A stretch of 64,000 nt of DNA from Ampelomyces quisqualis (lineage: Eukaryota; Ascomycota; Dothideomycetes; Pleosporales; Phaeosphaeriaceae), in assembly GCA_018398575.1 (NCBI GenBank), contig JAGTXZ010000014.1:2542001-2606000 (forward strand). Direction: 5' to 3'. Positions within the stretch are counted from its first letter, which is position 1, and the number at the start of each line of letters is the position of its first letter. Below, piece after piece: positions 21,870-33,113 of this stretch. The notes beneath the pieces are model-generated. The model saw nothing but the letters and a program-made list of their open reading frames with translations, ran no database searches and was not told where the DNA came from. The translations under genes and the position numbers were made by a program.

Positions 21870-24008
21870 TCCCCTGCGATTAATAACAAATAGTTAGAGA
21901 TTCAAAACTGACATAGCGTGCCTCGCGAAGGCGAAAATGGCGTTCCCTGCTGCCCTCCTGCTCTTCGCACACATGTAGCGTGGATCTTTTCGGTCGTTCT
22001 GCATTTCCTACCACTGTACAATATTTGATATCGGTAGCGGCTAGCGACAAATTGGTTCGCCTGTTTGTACTGAGACATATATTGCGCTGCATTGCATTCA
22101 GCGAACCGTCTGCTGTGGGGATGTCCAGGAGGCGGTAAACGTAGATTGACAGAATGAATATTACAAGAACAGCAAACAGCCTGTTCTCTGGGATGCGCGT
22201 GAGATCGTAGAAAGTTGATGCTGGTGGGCTCGATGTAGAGAAGTCTTGGCTTGAGATTACGTCCATGAGAGACCTTGGTAGTATCGTTACTTCACCCATG
22301 TCTCTGGCAACATCAATTTCTTAACACGTCCACGACCGCAGCACGACATCGAGGTTGCCATGTTGCCATTCCAAACGCCAGAACAGACGCGCACACACGT
22401 ACTCACTGCTCCACATCTGGAGACCCCGACTCGACACATGGATTCACCCACGCTCTCCCTTTGATTTCATGAAGAACAGCAGTGCTGTAATGAAACAAGA
22501 AGCCCTGTCCAGATGTCAGAAATATTCATGCACGCCGTCGGCCAAGCGCGGCGCAACCCATGGAGTAGCTGACCGAATGATTTCAGAAAATCAAACACCC
22601 TCATCACGCGCCCACATCTTGAGCCACAAGCCGCAGCAACACCGCCGAGCAACCATTTCAACATGTGTGTTGTTGTTGTTTTTCCCCCTTGGAGAGCGAC
22701 GTGCAAGCAGCGCCACGGGTGTTTTTGGCAGACTTAGCTCGTGCAAGCGGCAGATGGATCAAACAACGCTGATATGACGCGTCCTGAGAGAGTATGTGAG
22801 GTCGATCTCATTGAGTTTGGGACGTTGCGGAGTGGAATTTCTTACATGCCGATGTTGGGAACGCGTGCAAGAGTGGAGTCGGGAAGGGCTGCACGAACAT
22901 GACACGCTTGTGTGTGGATTTTGGGAAGAAGAATTAGAGTCGTGGGTCATGTCGTGATTTGTTGTGAGTGCTAGGAGGAATGGGGCTGCGAGATGCAAGA
23001 CTGGAACGAAGTGGAGAGTGGTCAAATTCCTTGAGTCCGGCGCGAAGAGGATGAAATGCTGCGAGGTTTTTGACGTGGAGTAGATCTCGGAGTATGAGTA
23101 AGATGAGGCGTGTTGGTAGAGACATGGTACATCCGAGGTATTTTCAGCATGGGCAAAGTGATTGGGTTCTCCAAGTGAGCTTAGATGCTAGATATGGGAA
23201 TTGAGTTTTGATGAACATAGTGCACGGAAAATTTGTAGGGTCAGATATGAGCATTTTGGGGGAGTAAAAGGCGTAGAGCAAATAATAACACGTCGCCATG
23301 TTTTCTTTGACTTCACGATGTGCGATGCGCTTCGGAAGATAAACAGAATCTGAGGTCTCATTAGAGACACAAACAACTGCATGTGCATGCACTTGACCGT
23401 ATACATTTACTCCTGCGTGCAATCTTAAAGGGCACTATTATAACATACTACCAAAGCGTCTTTGAACCTACAAATTGATTTGGAAAGCGAAACATTCAAA
23501 CTCTATTTCAAAATAGCAAAAGTCGTTCACAGACTGCAGGCGTCCGAAGCCAAAAGCAGTAAACTGCATACATGTAACGGGTGTATAGTCTCGAAGCATA
23601 TCAATACCACACGTCACCATGGGTCATGGAGTCGACCATGTGAGTTCGATCTCGACATATGAACCACATGCGGTGTCCTGGTGGAGACATGTTAGAAATG
23701 TTTGAACGTTAGTTTGATGTGGTAGAATTTGTCGAAGACATCGGGTCCTCACGTGTGGTTGCGTTCGATCACTGTGAATTCAGTCGTGGGTGCTCACATG
23801 CTGTAGAGACGGGTGGAATAACTAGTAGTTGGGTAAAGAAGATGTAAGGTGAGCGATTGAAAACGTTTGATGTTCTAAAAGACATGTAGTTCAGACAGCT
23901 ATGTTTTGAGATAACAGAGGAAGAACATGTGTGATGTATGTGGTTGATTCTGCAGTTTCGTGCTACGTGCTGAGGCAATACTACAGGATGTAACATAGGA
24001 GCTAACAT
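21870..24008. other. Gene-free interval, 2.1 kb
   Basis: Convergent space between YME1 and the RING-membrane gene. The only candidate is a 139-codon minus ORF (21880-22299) with one hydrophobic stretch; it sits antisense to the YME1 3' UTR and is not convincing. From 22.3 to 24.0 kb many short ORFs overlap and none looks coding. Confidence 0.5.
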
Positions 24009-24707
24009 CTACAGGCGTCGCATAAGTGCCTGCAATTTGTCCTGCAGTTTGCGCAGTATGTAGAAAACCCCACGGGTAATCCTGAAAATGAGGAATAGAG
24101 CCAATTTGCAAACACATGCTAGAACGACTCCGCGGATCATGCTGGAGGTGATTTCCAGCACCAACTTCTCTTTGTGGCGAGGGCTGTAGCAGAGAAGTCC
24201 AATCGTAATACCGCAGACACTTCCGAAGACACTTGACCAGAACTCTTCGTTTGCTTCGGACAAGCCATACTCCCAGGAGACATGCGGGAGCATGCGGTAC
24301 AAGGCATTGATCCACGCTGTCCATTTGGCCTCTTTCCTCACATTCTCGTGCACTCCATCACCAGCACGCGCTTCCTTGGCGTCTACACGTTTCCAGTCCT
24401 GCTTCACTCTTACCAGCTCGCTTCGAGAGGCTTCGAACCACGGCGTGCGACACAGTGGACACTTCTTTGCGTGGTTCTGGCCGCAACCGATGACTTTGCG
24501 TAGACACTGGTATCCGAACATGTGGTTCCGACACCCTTTGATGTTGGCGATGAGGACGGGTATGTGTGTGTTGTTGAGTGAATCAGCACAGATGGGACAG
24601 AGTGTACCTGAGGGAGGGTAGAGTGGGTGTCCCGGCATAAGGGGAACGAGATGATCTGACAAGAAGTCCGTGAGGGTTGTTCGAGAGATGGCGGTCATGG
24701 AGGGCAT
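24009..24707 (-). CDS. RING finger protein with C-terminal membrane segments
   Basis: Single exon, 232 residues, ATG at 24707. A RING-type site lies at about residues 37-86: CPICADSL, then CRNHMFGYQCL and CPLCRTPW. The middle histidine pair differs from classic RING-H2. The C-terminal third has two hydrophobic stretches (FGSVCGITIGLLCY and MIRGVVLACVCKLALFLIF), so it may be a membrane-anchored E3 ligase. The target is unknown. Confidence 0.72.
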   Translation of the reverse strand: MPSMTAISRTTLTDFLSDHLVPLMPGHPLYPPSGTLCPICADSLNNTHIPVLIANIKGCRNHMFGYQCLRKVIGCGQNHAKKCPLCRTPWFEASRSELVRVKQDWKRVDAKEARAGDGVHENVRKEAKWTAWINALYRMLPHVSWEYGLSEANEEFWSSVFGSVCGITIGLLCYSPRHKEKLVLEITSSMIRGVVLACVCKLALFLIFRITRGVFYILRKLQDKLQALMRRL

Positions 24708-25164
24708 ATTTGCGGATGGGTTGGGTTGTGATGGCAGAGCAATGTAGAGTATGACGAGATGACTGTGTGTGATTTTATGGTGTGGTCGTTTGCGCAGTTA
24801 TACGTATGAGCCAGGCTGCTCGTGACGCTGGCAGTTTGTTTGTTTTACTGTTCCATCCCAGACATTGAATGTACGTTTGTAGGCTTGCACACTGCGAATA
24901 GATGTTTCACCGGAACTGTTCCCAACCTCACAGCATCTTTCCCGCGTACGCAGTCATCCGCGTACGCAGTCATAAACGTGAATCTCAAGGCGTCTTTGAG
25001 CAGTTTGGCACCATACCCACAACATCAATCTTCGCACGCTACGATTCCCGCTGATAACATGCCATAAACAACCAAAAGTCACTCGTCCAAACCAGCCTAC
25101 ATCGCGCCCCTTCCCTCCCCATCCTCTCGGAACCCCTCCCCCCATCTCCCCAAACCCTCATTCT
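24708..25164. other. Intergenic, no gene recognised
   Basis: Promoter side of the RING-membrane gene and 3' side of the acetyltransferase gene. A short direct repeat CGCGTACGCAGTCAT-like occurs twice around 24947-24972. Confidence 0.45.
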
Positions 25165-25686
25165 TCAAACCCTCCCCTCTTCCCCACCAATCTCCAAAAC
25201 CATATGCACCGTCCTCCAAACCCCCTCCACCTCCCTCTCCACCACCCCAAACCCCCTCTTTTCCCAAAACCCCACCGCCCCCTCCAACCACGGATGCGTA
25301 TGTAAATACGCCCTCGCCACACCCCGCCCCCTCGCCTCAGCCCTCAAGGCCTCGAACAACGCCCCTCCCAGCCCGCGCCCCCGATACGCGGGATCGACGA
25401 ACAAGCGCACGATTTCGACCGTGGGCGCGTCGCGGAAACAGAATTGCGCGAAGCGGTGGTTGTACGGTGTGAAGCCTGCTGCGCCGATGAGGGCGTTGGT
25501 GTGTGCGTCGCGCGCTTCGACGAAGTGGGCGCCTGGGGTGGATAGGAGGGATGGGGTGTCTGGGCTTAGGGGGTGGTTGGGGAACATTGATTTGCGGGCG
25601 TTTTGGATGAAGGTTAGGGCTTCGGGGTGGGAGGTGGGAGGGATGGGTTGGATGGTCCATTCGGTCGGTGGCGTGCGGTGAGGCAT
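25165..25686 (-). CDS. GNAT-family N-acetyltransferase
   Basis: 173 residues from the ATG at 25686 (MPHRTPPTEW); the frame is open further upstream but there it is P/S-rich and unlikely. The GNAT core is clear: AGFTPYNHRFAQF, the strand EIVRLFVDPAYRG, the acetyl-CoA loop RGRGLGGALFEALRAEARGRG, then ARAYLHTHPWLEGAVGFWEK and RGFG. The R/Q-x-x-G-x-G/A motif is present as RGRGLGG. It transfers an acetyl group from acetyl-CoA to an amine, probably a small molecule or N terminus; the substrate is unknown. The coding strand has strongly C-rich wobble positions on the opposite strand near its 3' end. Confidence 0.85.
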   Translation of the reverse strand: MPHRTPPTEWTIQPIPPTSHPEALTFIQNARKSMFPNHPLSPDTPSLLSTPGAHFVEARDAHTNALIGAAGFTPYNHRFAQFCFRDAPTVEIVRLFVDPAYRGRGLGGALFEALRAEARGRGVARAYLHTHPWLEGAVGFWEKRGFGVVEREVEGVWRTVHMVLEIGGEEGRV

Positions 25687-25889
25687 GATTGGAGGTGGGT
25701 GTACATATTTAAGTTTGGGTTGGAGGGAGGAGATGGATGGGTGGATGGGGCTAGGCTTTGTAGGGAAATTCTTGGGGGATTGACTCGTGTGTGAGACTGT
25801 GAGTGGATTTGACGATGATACGGATACTCGGCTGAGCGATGAGGTCAATCGAGTACGGAGTATTGTCTGTTCGTTGCACCGTTTTCAAG

Positions 25890-26065
25890 CCTCCGTTTAG
25901 CTTAACAGAGTTTAAGGCCTGCTCTGTAAGTAACACTGTCCTAAAAAAGGAGGCGGTTAGACCGTTTTACCCTAGTTCTTTGCGCGTCCGCGTCTAACCC
26001 TATAGGCTATATCTAGCTTAGGGAGCTTAGGGCTTACCCCTTACGGCGCGCTTACAAAACGGAGG
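25890..26065. mobile_element. Candidate MITE with short terminal inverted repeats
   Basis: CCTCCGTTT at 25890-25898 is exactly inverted as AAACGGAGG at 26057-26065, bracketing 176 bp. Inside, GGTTAGAC (25955-25962) and GTCTAACC (25992-25999) form another inverted pair. The composition (TAGCTTA, CTATATCTAGCTTAGGG) differs from the flanks and resembles mutated repeat DNA. The motif TACGGAGTA stands on both sides (25854-25862 and 26083-26091). No coding capacity. Confidence 0.4.
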
Positions 26066-26091
26066 GCCCGTTTATGTTCAGGTACGGAGTA

Positions 26092-26481
26092 CGGAGAACT
26101 TATTATCCATCCTCTGCTCTGTTTCGCGCCTCTTTCTGCCTCTTTTCTGCCAAATAGAACCAAGACATCGGTTGCACCAAACAGACTCTTATGCAATGTC
26201 TATCTAGATAAGCAAGCAGTATGATTAGCATTGCATTGGGGACCATTAAAAACTCGCCTTCAAGCTTTTGGCGCTGGGCTGAACAGTATGTTTTGATTGA
26301 GTGACAGTACGGACACGATGAACACCCTCGCCAACACAAAGGGTTTTTCCTTGTTCTTTTTAGGACGAGATGGCAACAGGATACTAGATCCCTAGTGCAG
26401 TCAAGTTAGATTTCAGCTGTGAATAGCGGGTAGTGTTACTGCAGCCTAAGCAAGAGCCAGAGTTTTTGTGTCCACCGTGCT
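26092..26481. other. Intergenic, no gene recognised
   Basis: 3' flank of the GH5 gene; contains no supportable gene. Confidence 0.45.
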
Positions 26482-27952
26482 TCACAGACTGTGCCCCACG
26501 ACCCGTGTAACATTCATGCCCCTCACCCACGGCTTCCAAAACTCCTCCACCCCCCTCTCATACGCCCACCCCTTCCAATCCCCCGTCGTCATGCCCCATG
26601 TATCCACAAATCCCTGCACTCCGCTCCGAATCCGATAACTCCCCGCAATACTCCACATCATCCAGCTAACTCCATGCTCCAACGTATATTCCTTCAGACA
26701 GTTCTGCAACGTGTTGTTGAACAACGTGTCATCCTGCGCGCTGCCAAACTCGCTCAAAATCACTGGCGCGAGGTGTGTTGCGGCAGGGCAATCGTTGGTC
26801 ATGTTGCATGCAGGGGGGGCGTCGATACCGAGCGCGTTGAAGCCGTTGCGGTAGAAGTTTGCTTTGACCATGGCGCATGTGCCAGTGTCCATGTCTTCCG
26901 ACATGCTGTACAGGTGGATTTCCCAGACGAGTTTGTTGGCCCACGCGTGGTCTGCTAATTTGAAGTACTGTGGTTCTCTGCGCGCTGCGTCGCGGATCGC
27001 TGTGCATTTGTAGCATGGGGCGGTGAGGAGGTTTTTGCCAGATGTTAGTGCAGATACGTCCTGGCCGTATTGCATGCCGGACCAGATGATGAGGATGTTG
27101 GGGTTGGCGGCGTGGATGGCGTCGGAGCCGGCAGTCATGTTGCCGACGAGTGTGTCCCAGTTGTAGTAGAGGTTAGTGATGTTCCAAGATTCGCGGAGCT
27201 CGTTGCGGAGAGACATGCTGACGACGTTGGGGTGGTCTTGGGCCCATTTGGCGACATAGGAAAGGCCACGGCGCCAGTGAGTCGCGTTGAAGTTTAGATC
27301 GTCGAACCATGCATTGCCATCGATGTGTGAGCAACACCATTGAGCCTTGCCTACGTGAACGTCTGGGCTGATGAAAATACCCTTGGTAGCAGCTCTTTCA
27401 GCAACGTCGCTCCAGATCTCGAACCGGGTAGTCTGGGTAGTCCAGGTAGGGTTCTTCTCGATAATCTCCTGCGTTACTTTTGTGCCATTCACGTAACCAA
27501 GAGCATGGATCATGGCAACCTCAAGAGGTACGTCCTCGCCGTTCCGGTCATAGACTTGGTCAATCATCTCAATGGCATAGCCCATTCGGATATAGTTGAA
27601 GCCAACGCTCGCGATATCGTCGAGAATTTCGTCCGCAGATGCCCATTCCAGACCTTCGGGGATCATAGTCTCGCCTATTTACCCAGTGAGTCGTACGATA
27701 GAGCAAGTGCAGAATACCAGACATACCACTCATGGGCCAATTGACACCTGCCCACGTAATCTTCTCACCCCGACTATCGACAACGTCTCTTCCCTGCGTA
27801 CTATACGGACCATGGAACGACCCAGAAGTACCATTACCAGCTTGTCTGCGCGCATATCGGAACGGCGCACCATCGTTGACAGCAGGGAGATACCCAGCCG
27901 AAGCAACAGCACCCGCAACCGCAGTCGTAAACACAACCTTTAGACCCAACAT
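26482..27952 (-). CDS. Secreted glycoside hydrolase family 5 protein
   Basis: Exons 27952-27727 and 27674-26482, with a 52-nt intron, give 472 residues. The start is the ATG at 27952 (MLGLKVVFTT), giving a hydrophobic signal peptide; the frame extends upstream only through a TTG. GH5 clan-A features follow: WAGVNWP near the start, GFNYIRMGYA, SMSLRNELRES holding the acid/base Glu after Asn, WEIHLYS, and VILSEFG holding the nucleophile Glu. Several N-glycosylation sequons and paired cysteines (CCSH, CYKC) suit an extracellular enzyme. GH5 enzymes cut beta-glucans, mannans or cellulose; which one is not clear, though the long form resembles fungal cellulase-annotated GH5 proteins. Confidence 0.88.
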
Positions 27953-28593
27953 CCCTACGACAAGCGATGCTATCTTACCAAACAATCAAGCGCCCTACCG
28001 ACCTTTTAAACACCACCCCCAGCCTCGGCAATCTTGGTGAAGCCTCCATGTTCCCTGGCACATTTGTTCAGCCCATGCACATCGGATGCTGATCACCATC
28101 ACATGGCGCCGGTATATCGGCTGAATAGCGTCCGAAAGCTCATCCTCCGGAACTAGACAGCGGAACGGAGTGGTACCTACAAGACATTTGGAGGCGTTGG
28201 CCGCCGCATATGCGGGGGAAATGTTCCTGACGATTGGGGTTCTTTCCGCACAGCGACTAGGAAGCATCGGAAGCGATACGCTTTGAGGCTATGCCCCGTT
28301 GACGCCCAGGTTCTCGGCTGCATACTGATCAGTCAAGTATTTTCTGCGGAATAGACTACCTTTCGTGCCAAGGAAGAAGCTCGTGTTCGTGGGGAGACCA
28401 AGACTCAAAGTGTGTGGTCGGCCCATTAAAAATTATTGTATTTGTGAGGAAATAATGGTAATATTTGGCTTGCAATAACGCCATATCTTATGTGCTTGTA
28501 GATGTTTCCCACGCGGTTTTGAACTCCGGTTGAATGCAATGTTGTAATCCTGGGTATCTATATTCAAGTGTTGTGTTTAGAAGATTCCGTGTG
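27953..28593. other. Intergenic between GH5 promoter and the coiled-coil gene
   Basis: About 640 bp. A TATA-like TTTAAAAGG (minus strand, about 28001-28010) lies roughly 50 bp before the GH5 start. No gene seen. Confidence 0.4.
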
Positions 28594-31587
28594 CTATTGC
28601 GCTGTGGCCGTTTTTGACAAATTCGATCGCGGGTTCCCATCCTTTCGTAGTTGACGAACGAGTGCTTCTAGCTTTCTTCGTTCTTCTTGTTCAGCCTGTG
28701 TATCATGTTAGCACATGCCTTCACCGTCTTCTTTCGCTTCTGAACTCACCCTCAAGGCCTTCAGCCCCTCCGCCGTGCGATCTCTCATCATCTTCCTGAA
28801 ATCTTCTCTGAGCATCCTGATACTTGTGGCACCCATGTCGGGTCCACCGGCTCCGATGGGTGTGCTTGGGCTTCGAACACCAAGCCACTTCACCTTCTCG
28901 TCGCTCAGTTCTCGCTCCAGCGCCTCCTTGTCGCTACGCAGCTTGTCCATCTGCGACTCAAGAAGTTCGCGATCTTTCTCATTCTGAATGGCGTCGCGCG
29001 TAAGAGCTTCGTACTCGGAAGCCATGCCCGAAAGCTCGGCTTTGAGGTTGCGCTCGGACTGGCGCGCTTCGGCTTCAGACTGAGAAGCTGCGTCTTGCAC
29101 TTTTCGAAGCGCTGTAAGCTCGTCCATGATGGCTTGGTTCTTTTCGCTCAATTCATCCAGCTCCTTCTTAATCGCTGGGTTGGCGGCAGAATCGGCGGCA
29201 CGTTGAGCTCGCGTGCCGTAAGCCCCATCGAGCTCTGCTTTGGCAAAAGTAAGCTCGGTAGTGAGGCGGACAATCTCGCCCTCCAGGTTGCGGAAGTCGT
29301 CTTCTTTGGCGTTGAGTGCATTTGTGTTTTCTAGGGATCGGGCCTCGGCTGCTTCTTTCTCCAATGACACTTGTTTCATAGCAGACATGATTTCGTCAAT
29401 CTTCTCAGCAGACTTGTTGAGCTCAGCTTGTGTCTCTTTCAACTTGCTCTCGAGAGCGATGGCGCGTTCTTGAGCATCGCGGATCTGAGCTTCATAACTG
29501 ACATTGCGTTCTTCAGCTTCTCGAGATTGGACAGTAGAAGTGCTATGATGTTGTTGGCTGTCCTTCAATTCCCTCTCAAGAGCTTGATTACGCTCCTCAG
29601 TGTCCCGCAATTGTTCCTGAAACGCAACCGCACGTTGCTGTATATCCTGCAGTTGGCTTTCGTAAGCTGTTGCGCGCTCTTTGGCATTCTTGAGATCGGT
29701 TTCAAATGCTACAGTGCGCTCTTGGACATTTACAAGCTGAGCTTCAAGCCCCGCGTTACGCTCCTGCAATGCTCGCATCTCGGACTCTGTCGTTTGCTCG
29801 TCAAACTGCTGCAGCTGTCCTATGGCGCGCTCTAGCTCATTTTCCATAAGTTTCTTCTCAGATCTTGCGCTGAGCACTTGCTCATTGAGCCGCTCGAATT
29901 CTTCCTCCTTCTGTGCATCGGACTTGCTGTTCAGCTCACGCTGTTGCTTGATCTGGCGCATCAGGACATATTGCTTGTCTTCCAGGCTCGTGGCGCGGCT
30001 GAACAGCCATTGCACCTTGGAGGAGAATGCAGGGAGCGAGAAGGTTTCGTTGGCGTTGTAGTCTTCATCAGGTGACATCTGTTCTTCGGCCTCGGGATCC
30101 TCCGCAAGCAGTCTGCGGCGTTCACGTTTCCGTTCGCGGGCTTCTTCCTCGCCGGCTTGGATGATTTGCCAAAGACCTATGAGGGTGGTCTCGTATTGGT
30201 CGGCCATGTTTGACTTCTCGTTGTTCTGCGCACGGGGTTTGGCATGGTCAACCTGCTGCTTCAGAGCATACTGGGTCTGTTCTATGTTGTAAAAAGCCTT
30301 CTCCATGTAGTTAAGCTGCTCGGTCGAGTCGCTTCCCGTGAGTGGAGGTGGTGGGGCAGTCTCTTCAGCATCGTCAGCGCTGGAGCTGATAAGCACAGCG
30401 TATAAATGGTTGTTGATGCCTTCGAGCCGACCTTGGACCTCGCTCAGCAAATGCCCGGACCTGCTGCGGACATTTGCGTGTTCGAAGCTGATGTTGCGGA
30501 TACCCTCATCGAGAAATTCCAGCTGACGATCGACGGCGGAGGGATCTGTCGCTGAATTTGGAGTTGTTGGTGGTGGTGGCGCAAAGTCAGCTGCTCGGTC
30601 TGGGTTGGTCTGTACAAGTAGGGATCTTATTTTCTCGTTCATCTCCTCCAACCGCTTTGCCATTGTGTTGATAGTCTCGCTGTGACTCTCATTGGGATCC
30701 GAATGGTGCAGAATCCCACTCTGCAACACGTTCATGACAGTGTCGAGATTCTCTGGCGAGCGATAGAAGCTCCTCTCGTCGAAACAGTCGTCACCGCGGG
30801 CGCCGTTTGCGCGGCCAATGTCGTACATGTCTGGGCTTGCAGGACTGTCGGGTCTTCGATAGCCATTGTCTGACATGCGCGGGTTGTCATATCGCTTCTT
30901 CGGGCCCTTGTGTGTGAGCTGCAGCACGGCAGCCGTGTGCATCAGCAGCCGCATGTCGATGATGCGCATGCGAGATTCTGTCTCGAGCAGGTCCCGGATC
31001 AAGTCCTCGACTTTCTTGTTGCTTGCCTCCAATCCTCCGTGTGATTTCTCGTCCTTGCTGCCCTGGTTTCCCGTTGCGCGGGTGCGCCCGGTTTCCTGCT
31101 TCAATGCCAGGCGGCTCAGGGATCGTGTCGCATCGCGGATCTTGGTCTCGGACTCGAGCTTCTTCCTCACCGTGGCCAAGCGCGCATCGAGCGTCTTCTG
31201 CTCCTGCTTCAGGGCCTCGACCTCCTCGACAGTGAGCATGTCAAAGTTCTGGGCGTCTGCCATGGCCGTCTCCACCAGCAAGTGCATCGCCACTGGGTCG
31301 GTGACGAGCAGGTCGGGGCTCGTCTTGGTCAGCCCGCGCGGCGTGTACCCCCCCTGTTCTGGCGCGCCCGTCTCTCTGCGCCCGTCCACAAAGACATGCG
31401 GCGGAGGGATGAAGGCGCTGGCACCGAATCGCGGGGAAATCTGGTAGGCCATGGGGAAGAAGCCGGGAGACGACGCGCCCACGCCGGACGGGTAGATGGA
31501 GCTGGGCGAGGGGAAGTCATACTGGGGCGGACTGAGGACAGCGTCGCCGGCCCATGCCTGCTGCCTGCGCAACACAGTGCTGTTCAT
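28594..31587 (-). CDS. Long coiled-coil protein, up-regulated-during-septation type
   Basis: Exons 31587-28750 and 28695-28594, 54-nt intron, total 979 residues. The start MNSTVLRRQQAW is preferred over an open upstream frame that is low complexity. After a P/S-rich head with SPDLLVTDPVAMHLLVETAM comes VEEVEALKQEQKTLDARLATVRKKLESE, matching the conserved N-terminal domain of fungal septation-associated proteins (Usp1 type). From about residue 480 to 930 there is a nearly continuous coiled coil with repeated AxE-R-N blocks (EERN, QERA), then a basic tail. Such proteins act at septa or in cell polarity; this role is inferred from the family. Confidence 0.8.
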
Positions 31588-32185
31588 GTTTGTTCGACGG
31601 CCAAAACACACCAAGCGGGGGGCGTGGGGATGGGGCGGCGCAGGCGCAGACGCAGTCCAGATGGAGAGGGCGACGGGCGCGTAGGCGAGGACGAGACTCG
31701 CAGTCAAGCGAGCACAGGCAGAAATCACGGTGAAGGAGGCATTGTGGCCGGGAAGGAGGGAGGCGTTCACTCAGGGGACTGGGTCACTGGGAGATGCTGG
31801 GGGGTCACTGGGGTCAACAAATCATCCAATGCTCGCCAGGGTCCCCACGCTCGTCCGGACCAATCATGGTCCAAGGGGCCGTTAGCGGGCGGCAGCGTCA
31901 CCCACCCGCCAGTGTTATTACAAGTACAATATCTAACCATGGTCCAGTATTTTGGCCGTCTGGGTCACTGCATGGACAACATCTACTCCGGTGGCGCCAG
32001 AGTGTGGGCTGCACCGCTGCAGACTCATGGACAGCATGGTCGCACATGGTCAACATAGGTCATAGTCACGATTGGTGCCACCAAGTACTGGGCGTGGGCT
32101 TTGGCTCCCAAGGTCCCGTGGTAGGTAGAAGAAAGGCTTGGCATTGAGTGGGATACATCTTGCTGGGTGTTGTGGGTGTTGGCGC
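31588..32185. promoter_or_regulatory. Upstream region of coiled-coil gene with GGGTCACTGGG repeats
   Basis: About 600 bp. The 11-mer GGGTCACTGGG occurs twice, at 31781-31791 and 31802-31812, 21 bp apart, and CTGGGTCACTG again near 31960. These may be factor sites; no gene is seen. Confidence 0.35.
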
Positions 32186-32650
32186 CTACATGAAGCGTTC
32201 CTCGCACTGCCGAGTGTCAGTTGCTGCCGGGCCATGCGCTCGTCGCCATACATACCCGCCATGGGTTGTTGAGCTCGAAGCCGGGCGGGGCAAAGGGCTT
32301 GTCCGTCTGTCCTCGCATGAAGCCGGTCAATCGTCGGTCGCGTTCCATCACTGCCGGGCATCAGTAGGGGCACGGGGTCATGGTGAAGTGGTTGTACTTT
32401 GCTGTGCACTTGTTAGCGAAGCTGCGCAAGGCGTCGAGAGCAGCGACACCCACCTTGTCCCACTGGTCAAGGCCGTGCCTGGGCTTCTTGCCTCCGTTCT
32501 GCATCTCCTTGAGCTTCCCCAGCGACGCGGCGCTGAAAGCGAAGAACTGCACGCGCCGTTAGCAGGCTGCGGACTGGCCCCTGGGGGACAGGGCGAGCGT
32601 ACGCCGGTCATGATGGCATAGGGCAGCAGAGCCTCGAAGGGGACACCCAT
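32186..32650 (-). CDS. Complex I subunit NDUFA1 (MWFE homologue)
   Basis: Four exons, 32650-32603, 32546-32450, 32350-32256 and 32206-32186, give 86 residues with all phases consistent. The N terminus MGVPFEALLPYAIMTGFFAF is the single membrane anchor. NGGKKPRHGLDQWDKV, MERDRRLTGFMRGQTD and FELNNPWR are the conserved fungal MWFE motifs. The last exon has only 7 codons including stop (ending CEERFM). Intron 2 (99 nt) uses GTGTCG, the weakest donor of the gene; it is chosen for phase and conservation. MWFE is an accessory subunit of the membrane arm of NADH:ubiquinone oxidoreductase, needed for its assembly. Confidence 0.88.
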
Positions 32651-33113
32651 GGTTGCGGTTGCGGTTGTGGGCGTGTCGTCGTGTCGTCGTTGGGGGGTGG
32701 GCGTGTCGTCGCTGGGGGGGACGACTAAACCGGCTGTCGTGGGCTAAGCTCTAGCCACCTCCAAAGCAAAGGGTGCCATTTCCAGGCGGGCAGAAGACGC
32801 ACCCAACACGCTCTACCGCCCGTCTGCAATTATTGCCAGTGTCGCGCCACACCCCCCATTTCTACGAACCGCGCAACAGCCCTCCTTGGCGCCGCCGTTT
32901 GCTGCAACAATTGCACGTGTAGCCCACCGCAGGCCTCTGCATCCCCACAACCCCAACCACAACCAGCGCGACAACGCGCTCCTGCACGACTACATGAGCA
33001 CTCCATCCCGGCCCCTCTCGCTCGCGCGACCCCCGCAGTAGAGCCCGTACGCCGCACGCGCTGCCACAGTGGCGTATTTTGCCTCGAGGCTGGCGGCCGC
33101 TGTCTCCTTCGCC
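32651..33113. promoter_or_regulatory. Divergent promoter between NDUFA1 and SAS3 genes
   Basis: 463 bp between two divergent start codons; repeated GTGTCGTCG near 32675-32710. No TATA box seen. Confidence 0.4.

Noticed and set aside
21880..22299. 139-codon minus-strand ORF with one hydrophobic stretch
   Set aside because: Antisense to the YME1 3' flank, no family resemblance, arginine/serine-rich chance composition.
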